A DNA stretch of 51,213 nt from a virus, in the IMG/VR virus record IMGVR_UViG_3300010939_000106, positions 1 through 51,213 of that record; one strand, 5' to 3'. A program made the translations under genes and the position numbers. Shown here one piece after another: positions 8,915 to 17,747 of this stretch. How positions within the stretch are numbered: the first letter of the stretch is position 1; every line of letters begins with the position of its first letter. The notes below the pieces were generated by a model. That model ran no database searches, had not been told where the DNA came from, and worked only from the letters and a program-made list of their open reading frames with translations.

Positions 8915-11151
8915 TGGCCGAACTCACCGGCCGTCTCCGGGAACACAGGCGTTTTCGCACCGCTGGCGCGGCGCACCGGCGGCGTCTGACGACGGAAGCC
9001 AGCCCCCGCTTCTAAAGCAATGCCCCAGTCGAGAACGTAGCGGTCGCCGGTCTCCGAGCTTCTGAGCGGGAAGTAGTCCCCGCTCGGGCTCTGCATCCAG
9101 ATTTGGAACCGCCCAGGGGCCTCGGAAACCAGCCGAGCCTCTTCGACAATCCTCTCGATCGGAACGTCCTGAACTGCGGTCCCGCGGCCCGCCACCGGCA
9201 GGCCGCCGCTCGCATCGACGAAATTGCCGGTCTCGAATCCTTCCCATTGATCCTCGAATTCGCTTTCGCTCATGCCATAGACCGGCGTGATGAAGGCCCC
9301 GCCGTTGAGCTCCAAAACGCCTCCCGTAACAAGTGCTATCGCCTTGTCCGCCCGATCAGTGTCAAGATCAGTCTCGGTCTGAGAGAGAACGTCTGGGTCA
9401 TCACGCGCGGCCGCCAAACTCAAGCCGATATAAACATTGAGCGCCGCCTCTGTGAGTTGGCGCACGGCATTGCCCCCCTGATCGACGAAGCCCTCTTTGG
9501 TGATCGGGAACAACGGCAACAGTTTCGTTAGAACATATCTCTCAACCGCCTTCTCACTCTTGAGCGTCCCGCGAAACGCCCCGCCGCCGATAATCAAGTT
9601 TGCCGCCTCACGAGCCTCCGGCGGAGTCTCAATGAGCATCAGCTGGGAGGCGATTGCCAGGCCCGGATTCTTCGGCGCGAGGGCCTCGAATATCTCCGGC
9701 ATTTCCGGGGCGATCGTTCGCGCGATCTGATCCACGATTTCGAGCTTGCCCGCACGATCAGCCCTTTGGTACGCATCAGCAATGGCATCGACCTCTGCGG
9801 GACGCAGGAGCGAAACTGGCCGGTCGAAATGCTCCTCCGCGATATCCCGTTGCCGGATCCGTGTCTCGATCATTTCCGGATCGCTTGGTTCGAGAGGCGC
9901 TATCTCGTCTATGATGTCGATGGCCGCCGCGAGATCGAGAGCCTCGCCAGCCTCAAGCATTTTCTGTTGCCCGGCCAAGATCGCCCGTTTGGCTTCCAAC
10001 AACACCACGGCGCGCTTCGTCGGGGCCTGGCGCGCCGCTGCGTCTGTGATTTCGAGCGCCTGAACCGTCGGAGATTTCGCGGCGAAAGTGATGATCTCGT
10101 CGCGATCCTCAAGGGCCGTCAGAACTTCCGTCGCAAGGCTTGCCGCAGCTTCTGCGCTCTGGTCGTCGGCGCGCGGATCACCGGCGGCACTCTCCAAACT
10201 TACGAGCAGTTCATCCAGCCCCTCCGGATCGCGTCCATCTCCGTAGAGGACAAAAAGCGCGTCGCGAGCGTCGGCAGACAGGGTTTTGAAGTCCGCTTTG
10301 AACGCGGCCGTCGCCTTCCGAGAGATATCGTCCGCGAGGCTCTCCTGCTGCCCCGCATCGAGGTCTTCGGCAAAACGCGCCAAAATCTCCTGCGCCGCCT
10401 CGAAATGCCCCGCCCGCACGAGCCCTCCGGTAAAGGCCAATATGACATCGCGCCGCGCGCCCGTCCTCGTATCCCGTTCCACGTCCTTGCCGAAGATGTC
10501 ATCGAAGAGCGCGGCCGCGCCCTCCACCCGCTCCAGCTGTTCCTCGAGGTGCTGGATCGCCAGATCCGGAGCGCCGATCTCCGCCACCCGGGCGGAATCG
10601 GAAACGATCCCGTTGATGGATTTGGCGAGATTGTCCCGGGCGAGTTTCTCGGCCGCCGCGCCTGAGTTTGCTATGGCCAGAATCTCGGCTCTCGTCGCCA
10701 TCTCGCCGAGAACTATCTGGGTCTCGGCGATCACTTCCTGGCTGACGCCCGCCGGAGGAACGCCCAGAATCCTCTTCTCAAGCGCACCGATCTCGGCCAT
10801 GTAGGCCGCGACAGCTCCGGGCTCGGCGGGATTACCCTCGCGCGTGAACCGCTCGTTGATCTCCGCCACGCCGACACCGAACGCGTCCTTTTTCTCGGCG
10901 AGATAGTTCGCGTCATCGATGCGCTGCAGGCGCTTCCGGCGCACTTCAACGGCGGCCGCGAATTCGGCGCCGGCGGCCCCAAGACCCGCAATTGCCCGTC
11001 CTGTCTCCTGGCCGAACGCCCCCGGCGGCACCGCCACCCCAGGATCTGTCGGACGCGCCACGCGCTCGATGGATTCAAGGCCGGGCGCACGGCGCCCGCC
11101 CTCCTGGCGCGAGACCCCTATCCGGCCCGGGAGCAGCAGCTTCTCGACCAT
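8911..11151 (-). CDS. Internal virion protein, gp15-like
   Basis: A 746-residue, strongly helical, acidic protein rich in Ala, Glu and Leu. Its length is almost that of T7 gp15 (747 residues) and it occupies the same place after the gp14-like gene. It would form the middle of the ejection tube. The final part is less helical and may contact the next internal protein. Similarity is by length, composition and synteny; no diagnostic motif can be cited. Confidence 0.65.
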   Translation of the reverse strand: MVEKLLLPGRIGVSRQEGGRRAPGLESIERVARPTDPGVAVPPGAFGQETGRAIAGLGAAGAEFAAAVEVRRKRLQRIDDANYLAEKKDAFGVGVAEINERFTREGNPAEPGAVAAYMAEIGALEKRILGVPPAGVSQEVIAETQIVLGEMATRAEILAIANSGAAAEKLARDNLAKSINGIVSDSARVAEIGAPDLAIQHLEEQLERVEGAAALFDDIFGKDVERDTRTGARRDVILAFTGGLVRAGHFEAAQEILARFAEDLDAGQQESLADDISRKATAAFKADFKTLSADARDALFVLYGDGRDPEGLDELLVSLESAAGDPRADDQSAEAAASLATEVLTALEDRDEIITFAAKSPTVQALEITDAAARQAPTKRAVVLLEAKRAILAGQQKMLEAGEALDLAAAIDIIDEIAPLEPSDPEMIETRIRQRDIAEEHFDRPVSLLRPAEVDAIADAYQRADRAGKLEIVDQIARTIAPEMPEIFEALAPKNPGLAIASQLMLIETPPEAREAANLIIGGGAFRGTLKSEKAVERYVLTKLLPLFPITKEGFVDQGGNAVRQLTEAALNVYIGLSLAAARDDPDVLSQTETDLDTDRADKAIALVTGGVLELNGGAFITPVYGMSESEFEDQWEGFETGNFVDASGGLPVAGRGTAVQDVPIERIVEEARLVSEAPGRFQIWMQSPSGDYFPLRSSETGDRYVLDWGIALEAGAGFRRQTPPVRRASGAKTPVFPETAGEFGQ

Positions 11152-11156
11152 TTCGA

Positions 11157-11672
11157 CTAGGCCAGGTTCTCGGCGATGGTCGAGGCCCCGCTCAGCAACG
11201 ACGCCCCGGCGCCGATGACCCCAGCCGTCCGCGCCGAGCCCCCGGCCATGCGCTCGAGGATGGCCCGCTGGCGGAGCCGAGCCGAGGTGATGTCGCCGCC
11301 GGCCCGGATCGTGAGCGCCTCGAGCTCGGCCCGGGCCGCCGTCTCCACCTGCAAGAGAAGCGGGGAGCCCTCTTCCACCTTGACCCCGCTTTTGGCGAGA
11401 AGCGCCCGCTGGGTGCCCTTGAAGCGCCTGACATCGCGGCGGAAAACCGCCTCCCGGCGCGCCGCCCGCTGTTGCTCGAACGCGGCCTGCTGCTCGAAGA
11501 CACGGGCCTGGAACGCCGCCTGGGCCGCGGCCGCCTGTCCTTGCCGGATCGCGCCAACCGCACTGGTGAAGGCACTGATGCCGGTTAGGATGCTCCCGAC
11601 GGTGAAGGCACCTTTACCCGCCGAGCCAGCCGCGATTGCTCCCGCGGAGGCCGTGGCCCCCAATACTACCAT
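11157..11672 (-). CDS. Internal virion protein, gp14-like
   Basis: A 171-residue protein with a Gly/Ala-rich hydrophobic N terminus (residues 1-45), then a long Gln/Arg/Glu-rich helix (about 46-100) and a second Ala/Gly hydrophobic end. This hydrophobic-helix-hydrophobic layout is typical of gp14-type ejection proteins, which form the outer-membrane pore. Its ATG overlaps the end of the preceding gene (ATGGTAG). Confidence 0.7.
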   Translation of the reverse strand: MVVLGATASAGAIAAGSAGKGAFTVGSILTGISAFTSAVGAIRQGQAAAAQAAFQARVFEQQAAFEQQRAARREAVFRRDVRRFKGTQRALLAKSGVKVEEGSPLLLQVETAARAELEALTIRAGGDITSARLRQRAILERMAGGSARTAGVIGAGASLLSGASTIAENLA

Positions 11673-12196
11673 CTCATGTACCTTACAAAACCGTCTTTAA
11701 ACTGTTCTCCAAATACGATAAATCCGAGTCTTTTGACCCACTCATGCCCCCCTCTGAATCCATCAGCCACGGCAAGTTCGATTATATCGGCACCAACATC
11801 CTCGGTAATCCACTTCAATCCCCGCTTGAGGCTCCGGTGCAAAAAAACCGGATACCGCTCTCTCGCCTCGTCTGACACTAAAGCCCATGCCTTAACGACG
11901 CCATCTACCTCAGCCGCACCGCCGATCGCCAGCACCCTCCCCCCCACAACCATGCTGACCGCGCGGCCCGCGTACGCCTGAACCGCGCTGCCTCTGATCA
12001 CCCCGGCCATAGCCTGACGGTCGAACCGCCCAGGGCGGAAGCGCCGTAAGTGCTCCGATCGGAAGGGAACAAGTCGCGGCTGAGATGCCCTCTGGACCGC
12101 GTAGGAACCCCGTGGAGCCCCATGGGTGACTTTCGCGGGCACAACACCATCCCCGGCCGATGTTGCGCTCCTTGAGCACATTTCAGCGATCAGCAC
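11666..12196 (-). CDS. gp13-like internal protein, DUF2833/GNAT-like fold
   Basis: The C-terminal 120 residues resemble T7 gp13 (DUF2833) in their order of features: a short strand reading VLAIGGAAEVDG, a WALVSDEAR segment, a helix with HRSLKRGLK, and a final GFIVFGEQFKDG strand. This is a GNAT-like layout. The start is uncertain: the frame is open to 12196, but the first 40 residues are unlikely to belong, and a GTG near 12131 is another choice. In T7 the gp13 protein is needed for virion assembly. Confidence 0.65.
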   Translation of the reverse strand: MLIAEMCSRSATSAGDGVVPAKVTHGAPRGSYAVQRASQPRLVPFRSEHLRRFRPGRFDRQAMAGVIRGSAVQAYAGRAVSMVVGGRVLAIGGAAEVDGVVKAWALVSDEARERYPVFLHRSLKRGLKWITEDVGADIIELAVADGFRGGHEWVKRLGFIVFGEQFKDGFVRYMRW

Positions 12197-12218
12197 TCAG
12201 CACTCAGCAAAAATCTAA

Positions 12219-12280
12219 GCTGACGGCTGACAGGCTGACGGCTGACGGCTGACGGCTGACGGCTGACGGCTGACGGCTGT
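12219..12280. repeat. Heptanucleotide tandem repeat (GCTGACG)n
   Basis: About eight copies of GCTGACG, one variant and one slipped, lie in the 99-base gap between the tail nozzle gene and the gp13-like gene. Flanking sequence at 12188-12208 holds shorter CAGCACT copies. The same unit occurs inside three genes at 29979, 32531 and 32871 and as an inverted pair at 2468-2506. Confidence 0.9.
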
Positions 12281-12295
12281 GTGGCACTAGCCCCC

Positions 12296-14974
12296 TCACC
12301 GCTCCTCGACCTTGAGATGGACCGCCGCTCCGAGCACCATGAGCGGCAGGGGCTGGGTCTGCTCGATAACGATACGCGTGTCGGTATCAACATCCCCTGG
12401 GAAGGACACGAATTTCTCGCCGGTGAACAGCGGCACCGCCGCGTCCATCGGATCGGCCGTGGATCGGAACGGCACCACGTCGAGCGTCGCCTCGTCAGGG
12501 CCGATTTTCATGCCGATGCTGTCGAGCAAGACCACGCTCACGCCGTCGATGCGTTTCAATTGTCCGACCGCCGTCCCTCTGGCGGCCCCGGCCGCCACCT
12601 TCAGGGTCTCGATGACCGAGCTGTACTTCAGGCCTGCGTGGATCTTGCCGGCCGCCGATTCCAAGGTAACGCTTCCCGCCGAGACCGTCTTGCTCGGATG
12701 CACGGCACCGTCGGCCAGGATATCGACCTCCTTGCCTTCCAGGTGATCCAGGCCGGCAACCGTGGTCACCTTATCGTCCGGGTCGAGCCAATCGCTGGTG
12801 GCGATCGCGCGAAGGCTCGCCGGCACTGCGCCTAAGAACTTCACGCCCACGTCGCTGGCCGAGGCGAAGGCCGTGATCTCGACCGCCACCTGGTCGCGCC
12901 CGCGGCCGAGCGACCATATCTGGCCTACATCACCGGAGAGAAATGGCGTGTGACCGGATGATGTCATCGATGTCGCATCGCCCGTCGCCCACGGGCCGCC
13001 GCCGGTCAATGTCAGGGTCTTGGCCGTGTCGGTGTTCCACTTGTTAAGAGATAGGCCAGAATCCACGGAAAAGGCGTCGTTCTGGTTTTCAAAATCGCGG
13101 GTCTCGAAGAACTCGATATAGCGTTTGGTCTGCCCGCCCACCACGCGCTTGACGACGACCCACACCTCATCTTCCTGGACGCCGGGAATGACGGCGACGC
13201 CCTCGAAGGCTCCGTCGTCCCTATCGTTCGGATCACCGGTGATGTGCCGGGCCCAGCCGATCACGTCCTCGGCGCGCTGGTAGGTGAGCGCGGCCAGAAC
13301 CCCGTCCGCCCGCACGCACCACAGGATCGAGTCCGGAACCTGGCTGTAGTCCATGTCGGTGAATCCGCTGGTGGCGACGGTCGCGGCGCGGCTCACATGA
13401 TCGGCCAGAATAGTGAGGTCCGGCGCGCTAAAGCTGTCGAGCTCGAAGTTAAAGGCGAATTCGCGAATCTCCCGTCGAGAGCGCTGGAGAAACAACACCG
13501 CATGGCCCACCCGCTTCGGCATTATGGAGGCGCTGCCGTGGGTGGTCTGGCGCTTGATCTGAACGTTGGACGGCGTGATCGGATCGTCGAGCGACGAAGC
13601 TTGCACGGTCCACTCGCCGCCGGCCGTGCCCACCGCGAGCTGCCGGCCCGGCGAAAGCCATTCGATCACGTTCACCCGGTCGGCCGCAATGGTGTAGTTG
13701 ACCGGATCATCGTCGGCCGTGCCCGGCGTGAAATCTTCCAGCACGGCCGACTTCGACCCCCAAAGCGTCTGTGGCTTTTCAGAACTCCCCGCCAGGTAAA
13801 GCCGCTGTTCGTAGAAGGCGACGCAGCTGGGATAGCCCGTCGTTCCCGACCACGCCCCAAGCCGCCACTTGGACTGCGCCGTGGCGCTCACAAAGTCCTT
13901 TTTCACATCGGCCGTGACCTGGGTCGCGCTGGTGAAGCCGACGATTCTGGCATAGCCGTAGTTCGCCCCCTCGTCGATCCTGACCAGCCGGCCCACGTCG
14001 GTGGAGGCAAACAGGCTCTGCCCAGCCGCGGTGATGGTGATGCCGTTGCCCATGATCGCACTGGGCGTCAGTGTCTTGGCCGTATCGGTGTTTGCTACCA
14101 GATACGGCCCGTCGATGAAGTCCGCCTCGGTCAGCGACCAGGAGGTGTGGCCCGATCGGCTGAGCTTCTGTACCGGATGGTCCGGGTTGACCAGGTACAT
14201 GATGTCCGCCGTCTGGGCGAACTGAAGCTCGGAAAGATCGGCCTCCAGATACGATCCGTCAATTTCGACCGGCGCGCCTGCGATCAGCGCCACATCGTCG
14301 ATTCCGAGCGTCTTATTGTTCTCGTTGCGGAACTGGACGAAGAACGGCGAGGCCGTCGGCGTGAAGGTGTAGCAGTGATAGCCGGCGGCGAACTCCACAT
14401 CGTTGACCAACTCGCCGCCGGTGCTGGTCGTGCCGACGCGGAGCTTGATCTTGTCCCCGGCCGCCCCGATCACCCGGAACTTCAGGACATGGGCCTGGCC
14501 GGTATTGGTGGTCGTGATGTCCTGCTCGGCCCAGCCGACATTCGCCGCGCCGGCGCCGTTCAGATTCATGTAGCCGGCCGAGTTCCAGGAAATAGAGCCC
14601 GTGCCGGTGCTGCGGTCGTCCCAGCCCAGGATGTCAGAATCGAAGGTGCCGTTGGTGATCGCCGCGTCGGTGGCGGCAACCGTGATAACCCCCTTGTCCT
14701 TGTAAAACCGGAAATTGAGGTCGCCCGCCACGATGATGTAGGCCTGGACGACCGAGAACTCGAACGGAATGGGCCGGGCCTTCTTGGCCGAGTCCTTCAC
14801 CTCGGCGACGAACCTCAGTCCCGCCCGGCGCTGGGCGCCGCCCTGGGGCAGCGCGATGAAGTTCTCCAGCCTCTTGCAGGCGTTGCGGTACTTGCTGAAA
14901 TCGACCCGCGCCTCCATGCGCGCTGAAAACTCGCCGGCATTGAAGCTGACCTGAAGCGGCGTGGCTCTAGGCAT
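12296..14974 (-). CDS. Tail tubular protein B (nozzle), gp12-like
   Basis: An 892-residue protein with the conserved gp12-type start: residues 1-60 include LQVSFNAGEFS, RMEARVDFSKY, and LENFIALPQGGAQRRAGLRFV. The nozzle forms the end of the short tail and holds the fibres. The rest is beta-rich, including a jelly-roll-like stretch around 150-230 that may bind carbohydrate. It follows the gp11-like gene by 12 bases. It is somewhat longer than T7 gp12 (794), probably from the extra beta domain. Confidence 0.85.
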   Translation of the reverse strand: MPRATPLQVSFNAGEFSARMEARVDFSKYRNACKRLENFIALPQGGAQRRAGLRFVAEVKDSAKKARPIPFEFSVVQAYIIVAGDLNFRFYKDKGVITVAATDAAITNGTFDSDILGWDDRSTGTGSISWNSAGYMNLNGAGAANVGWAEQDITTTNTGQAHVLKFRVIGAAGDKIKLRVGTTSTGGELVNDVEFAAGYHCYTFTPTASPFFVQFRNENNKTLGIDDVALIAGAPVEIDGSYLEADLSELQFAQTADIMYLVNPDHPVQKLSRSGHTSWSLTEADFIDGPYLVANTDTAKTLTPSAIMGNGITITAAGQSLFASTDVGRLVRIDEGANYGYARIVGFTSATQVTADVKKDFVSATAQSKWRLGAWSGTTGYPSCVAFYEQRLYLAGSSEKPQTLWGSKSAVLEDFTPGTADDDPVNYTIAADRVNVIEWLSPGRQLAVGTAGGEWTVQASSLDDPITPSNVQIKRQTTHGSASIMPKRVGHAVLFLQRSRREIREFAFNFELDSFSAPDLTILADHVSRAATVATSGFTDMDYSQVPDSILWCVRADGVLAALTYQRAEDVIGWARHITGDPNDRDDGAFEGVAVIPGVQEDEVWVVVKRVVGGQTKRYIEFFETRDFENQNDAFSVDSGLSLNKWNTDTAKTLTLTGGGPWATGDATSMTSSGHTPFLSGDVGQIWSLGRGRDQVAVEITAFASASDVGVKFLGAVPASLRAIATSDWLDPDDKVTTVAGLDHLEGKEVDILADGAVHPSKTVSAGSVTLESAAGKIHAGLKYSSVIETLKVAAGAARGTAVGQLKRIDGVSVVLLDSIGMKIGPDEATLDVVPFRSTADPMDAAVPLFTGEKFVSFPGDVDTDTRIVIEQTQPLPLMVLGAAVHLKVEER

Positions 14975-14986
14975 TATCGGCCATGG

Positions 14987-15601
14987 CTATAAATTCTCCG
15001 ACCCGCCCGTTCGGTCACGCTGAAAGCCGCCGTCGCGGTCCGTGACCCAGGAGCCTTCGGGGAAGGCCTCGGCGAAGTCTTCCTGGGCATCGACGCTGCG
15101 GGCCTTGCGCATCACGGCCTCGAAGGCCTCACGCTTCAATTGCTCGAGCGTGCCTGACTGAGTGAGAGGCCGCGTCAACGCCCAGGCCAGGCGGAATATC
15201 AACGCCTCCGTGAACAGCTCGTCGAAGGTGTTCGGATCGGTGACCCGGTGGATGTAGCGCAGCCACAGCTCACCGGCGCCGGACAGCACCTTCCGGCCCT
15301 CGATCCGGTACTCGACCGAACCCACCCCGGCGTCATTGTTGTGGACCGATAGTGTCCTCAGCCAGTCCGAGGGAAGCTGGTAGGCGAAGTCGAACTCATA
15401 GGTGGGCGCGGCCAAAAGCTGGCCGAGCTTCGCCCGGGCAACCGCGAAGTTCCACGGGTGCGCCCTTAAGAGCTTGTCGCGCAACGAGGCGTAGCGTTTG
15501 TTGCACTCACGGGCGTTCTTGTCGTCCTGGTCGAGCGCCAGAATCGAGGCGCCGCCGATCTCGGAAAGCGCCTCGTTGCAAATACCGGTTTCGGAGGCCA
15601 T
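14987..15601 (-). CDS. Tail tubular protein A, gp11-like
   Basis: The true start is ATG 15601, with GAGGGA a few bases upstream; the frame is open further but that part is not protein-like. The 204-residue product opens with the family pattern ICNEALSEIGG, followed by RYASLRDKLLRAHPWNFA. That is typical of gp11/gp4-type head-tail connector or tail-tube adaptor proteins. T7 gp11 is 196 residues. It sits between a capsid-proximal protein and the nozzle gene, as in T7. Confidence 0.85.
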   Translation of the reverse strand: MASETGICNEALSEIGGASILALDQDDKNARECNKRYASLRDKLLRAHPWNFAVARAKLGQLLAAPTYEFDFAYQLPSDWLRTLSVHNNDAGVGSVEYRIEGRKVLSGAGELWLRYIHRVTDPNTFDELFTEALIFRLAWALTRPLTQSGTLEQLKREAFEAVMRKARSVDAQEDFAEAFPEGSWVTDRDGGFQRDRTGGSENL

Positions 15602-15608
15602 CGCTCCC

Positions 15609-16142
15609 TCATGCCGCCTTGGTCTTCGGCACTGCCGATTCACCCTCCGCAGGGCTACGGGGGACGGGCGCCGGCGGCTGCGCGGCCTTGTAGAGCGACC
15701 ACGCCTTGTCCCGCTCGCCGGCGGAGATCGGCCCAACGACCTGCTGGAGAGCCCCAAGCCTTGGTCTGCCGTCGGCCTCAAAAGAGGCTTCGTCGGTCGG
15801 GTCAAGCCCCCCGATCGCCGAGATGATCCTGGTCATCTTGGCCTGGCCCTTCGTGTGGTCGCCAGCCTCGGCGCCGACCCTCTTCCGCCAGAGGGTCTTC
15901 ACCTCGACGTAGCCCGGCTCGGAGAGCGTGACAATCACCTCCCCGATCTCCGGCTCGTTGGATTTGAACTCGGCGATGATCTCGATTCTGTCCCAGAGCA
16001 GGGGGTTGGACTGTCCGCCGCGGCCGAAATAGTTGGGCGAGAGAACATCGTCGAAGGCTCTGGGAGTCACATAGATCCACTTCGCGAACCCACGCGATCC
16101 GCAATAGCTGACTTGAAGGTCAGGCGCATTGAGTTTCATCAT
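15609..16142 (-). CDS. Phage structural-region protein of unknown function
   Basis: A 177-residue protein between the capsid region and the tail-tube adaptor. The N-terminal two thirds look folded, with a YFGRGGQSNPLLWDRIE stretch; the C terminus is Pro/Ala-rich and probably disordered. AGGGG lies about 7 bases before the first of two adjacent ATGs. Position suggests a neck or head-completion protein; no family is recognised. Confidence 0.6.
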   Translation of the reverse strand: MMKLNAPDLQVSYCGSRGFAKWIYVTPRAFDDVLSPNYFGRGGQSNPLLWDRIEIIAEFKSNEPEIGEVIVTLSEPGYVEVKTLWRKRVGAEAGDHTKGQAKMTRIISAIGGLDPTDEASFEADGRPRLGALQQVVGPISAGERDKAWSLYKAAQPPAPVPRSPAEGESAVPKTKAA

Positions 16143-16184
16143 GGATTATCCCCTTTCATGGAGGTCCAGGGTTCAAGTCAAAGA

Positions 16185-16213
16185 TGCCCCGCAGCGCGGA
16201 ACGCCACGGGGCA
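16185..16213 (-). terminator. Probable terminator after the capsid genes
   Basis: TGCCCCG and CGGGGCA form 7-bp arms with inner pairing, followed on the minus strand by CTTTG. It lies in the 107-base gap after the capsid-linked gene. The U-run is short, so termination may be partial. Confidence 0.5.
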
Positions 16214-16249
16214 CCTTTCCTTTGAGCGTTGTCAGATTGACGCTCTTTT

Positions 16250-16603
16250 CTACGTGGTGATAATGCCAACCGCCCGCAGCGCCGCCTTGACTTCGTTGAC
16301 TTCGGTTTCCAGCGCGGCCACGGCGAGCCCGGAAGTGTCAGGGTTCACCGCCTGTTTCTCGTAAGCCGCGTCCCTGGCGACCACCACGGTCGTACCGTCG
16401 TTCGAGACCACACGGATCAGGCTTGTAAGGTCCCCGCTGTCGCGAACGATGATGAGGTCGCCGACGCGCAGCTCATCGACTGCGTTGTCGAAGTAGTTGG
16501 CCGTCATGATGGTGGCCAGCGTGTCGGCGCTAGACTTGTACTGCCAAAGCTGGAAGGCGTTGGCAGTCACGAGCATGGAAAAGTTACTTGCACTAAATGC
16601 CAT
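16250..16603 (-). CDS. Small capsid-associated protein
   Basis: A 117-residue protein directly downstream of the major capsid gene (13-base gap). It has an N-terminal ANYFDNAVDELRVGDLIIV segment that predicts a beta-rich fold and a C-terminal short helix. Small proteins here in podoviruses are often decoration or head-fibre proteins. The role is inferred from position only. Confidence 0.55.
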   Translation of the reverse strand: MAFSASNFSMLVTANAFQLWQYKSSADTLATIMTANYFDNAVDELRVGDLIIVRDSGDLTSLIRVVSNDGTTVVVARDAAYEKQAVNPDTSGLAVAALETEVNEVKAALRAVGIITT

Positions 16604-16616
16604 GATTCAGCCCTCC

Positions 16617-17432
16617 TTACTCTTGGCAGTCGATTCGGACCACCCCGTTGGAGTCGATCAGGCACGCGCCCATCGACATCGCATTGGTGATCCGGTGCAT
16701 CTGCTTCTCGCCGTTCCACCAGATGTCGGAAGTGATGTCCTCACCGATGGCATGGCCCAAAGCCGTTTTGTGGTACCACAGACACTGCCGGTCGGAACCG
16801 ACCTTGGTGAGACCGGAGTGTGGCACCCAGAGCGTACCGAGCCAGATCTTGGCCTGGACGCCCTTCCACGGCAGCTTGTCGTCGCCCACGAAATCCGCGT
16901 CCTTGAACTCCGGGATATCGAGGATCTCGGTCCACTGCTTCCAGCCGACGAAAGCAAAGCGGTTGCCGTCGTCGGGCACGTCGTTGTTGCCAAGGGTCTC
17001 CAAGGCGCTGAGCGCCTTGGCCTTGGTGAAGCCGGTGGCGGCGGCGACCACGATGGTCGTGGTCGTGACCGCTTGGTCGATGAGAAGCTGGTCGGTTTGC
17101 CGGCCCAGCGCGAACGCACCCGACTGGACGATGGCCTTGCGCTCGTCGTGCTGAAGCTTCATCTCGTCGAGCTTGTCGACGTCGTCCGCCGCGTAGTGGT
17201 CGGAAAGTGCGCAGATGATCGGCGTGTGGTCCAGGTTCATGGTCGGCACGTTGCCGTGGCGGGTTTTGGTCGTCGCCACGCCTGTCCCGATCTTCTGGAA
17301 CGTCGTCGATTCACCCTTGATGTTGTTCTTCGTACGCACGGTATTGCGAAGCTTGGAGCCCATGCGCTGGTACTCCATATGCACCTCGCTCTCATACTGG
17401 CGCTTGAAGCTTAGTGAGACGCTCGTAGACAT
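16617..17432 (-). CDS. Major capsid protein
   Basis: A 271-residue protein following the scaffold gene. It shows features of the podoviral capsid family: an N-terminal arm with VSLSFKRQYESEVHM, a long central helix region with KLDEMKLQHDERKAIVQSGA, and repeated short beta elements toward the end. It should form the shell lattice with an HK97-type fold. AGAGGAAC lies about 7 bases before the ATG. It probably has its own promoter in the 315-base region upstream. Assignment rests on sequence pattern, length and position between scaffold and tail genes. Confidence 0.8.
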   Translation of the reverse strand: MSTSVSLSFKRQYESEVHMEYQRMGSKLRNTVRTKNNIKGESTTFQKIGTGVATTKTRHGNVPTMNLDHTPIICALSDHYAADDVDKLDEMKLQHDERKAIVQSGAFALGRQTDQLLIDQAVTTTTIVVAAATGFTKAKALSALETLGNNDVPDDGNRFAFVGWKQWTEILDIPEFKDADFVGDDKLPWKGVQAKIWLGTLWVPHSGLTKVGSDRQCLWYHKTALGHAIGEDITSDIWWNGEKQMHRITNAMSMGACLIDSNGVVRIDCQE

Positions 17433-17747
17433 GACAATGTTCCTCTTCTGAGTTGCTGCTTGAGCGCACTCAGAGCGGTTGTCCTGCCTCTTCGGCTGCC
17501 ATCGGGGTTGTCCTTGCGGGCCCGCGCTGCATGTGCCTCAGCAGGGCCTTCATCTTCTGCGCAAATGGGGGTGGGGCCCTGGCGGGTTGTCCCGGATCGG
17601 ATGGCGAACGGCGTTCGCCCTCCTGGTAAACTTTACAAATCCAATTTTCACCTCATGCAAATGTTCTCAATGGCTCCTCCCGCCGCGGTCAGCTTGGGTC
17701 TGGTTATGCGTTGGATGTAGCAATCCTGGGGCCAGCAATCCTGGCTC
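17433..17747 (-). promoter_or_regulatory. Capsid upstream region with candidate promoter and palindrome
   Basis: This 315-base gap has a candidate minus-strand promoter: TTGCAT (17655-17660), 17-base spacer, TGTAAA (17632-17637). Just downstream lies the perfect palindrome GGCGAACG-G-CGTTCGCC (17603-17619), placed to act as an operator or a 5' stabilising hairpin. A 27-codon frame at 17470-17553 is possible but unsupported. No other gene is seen. Confidence 0.5.
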
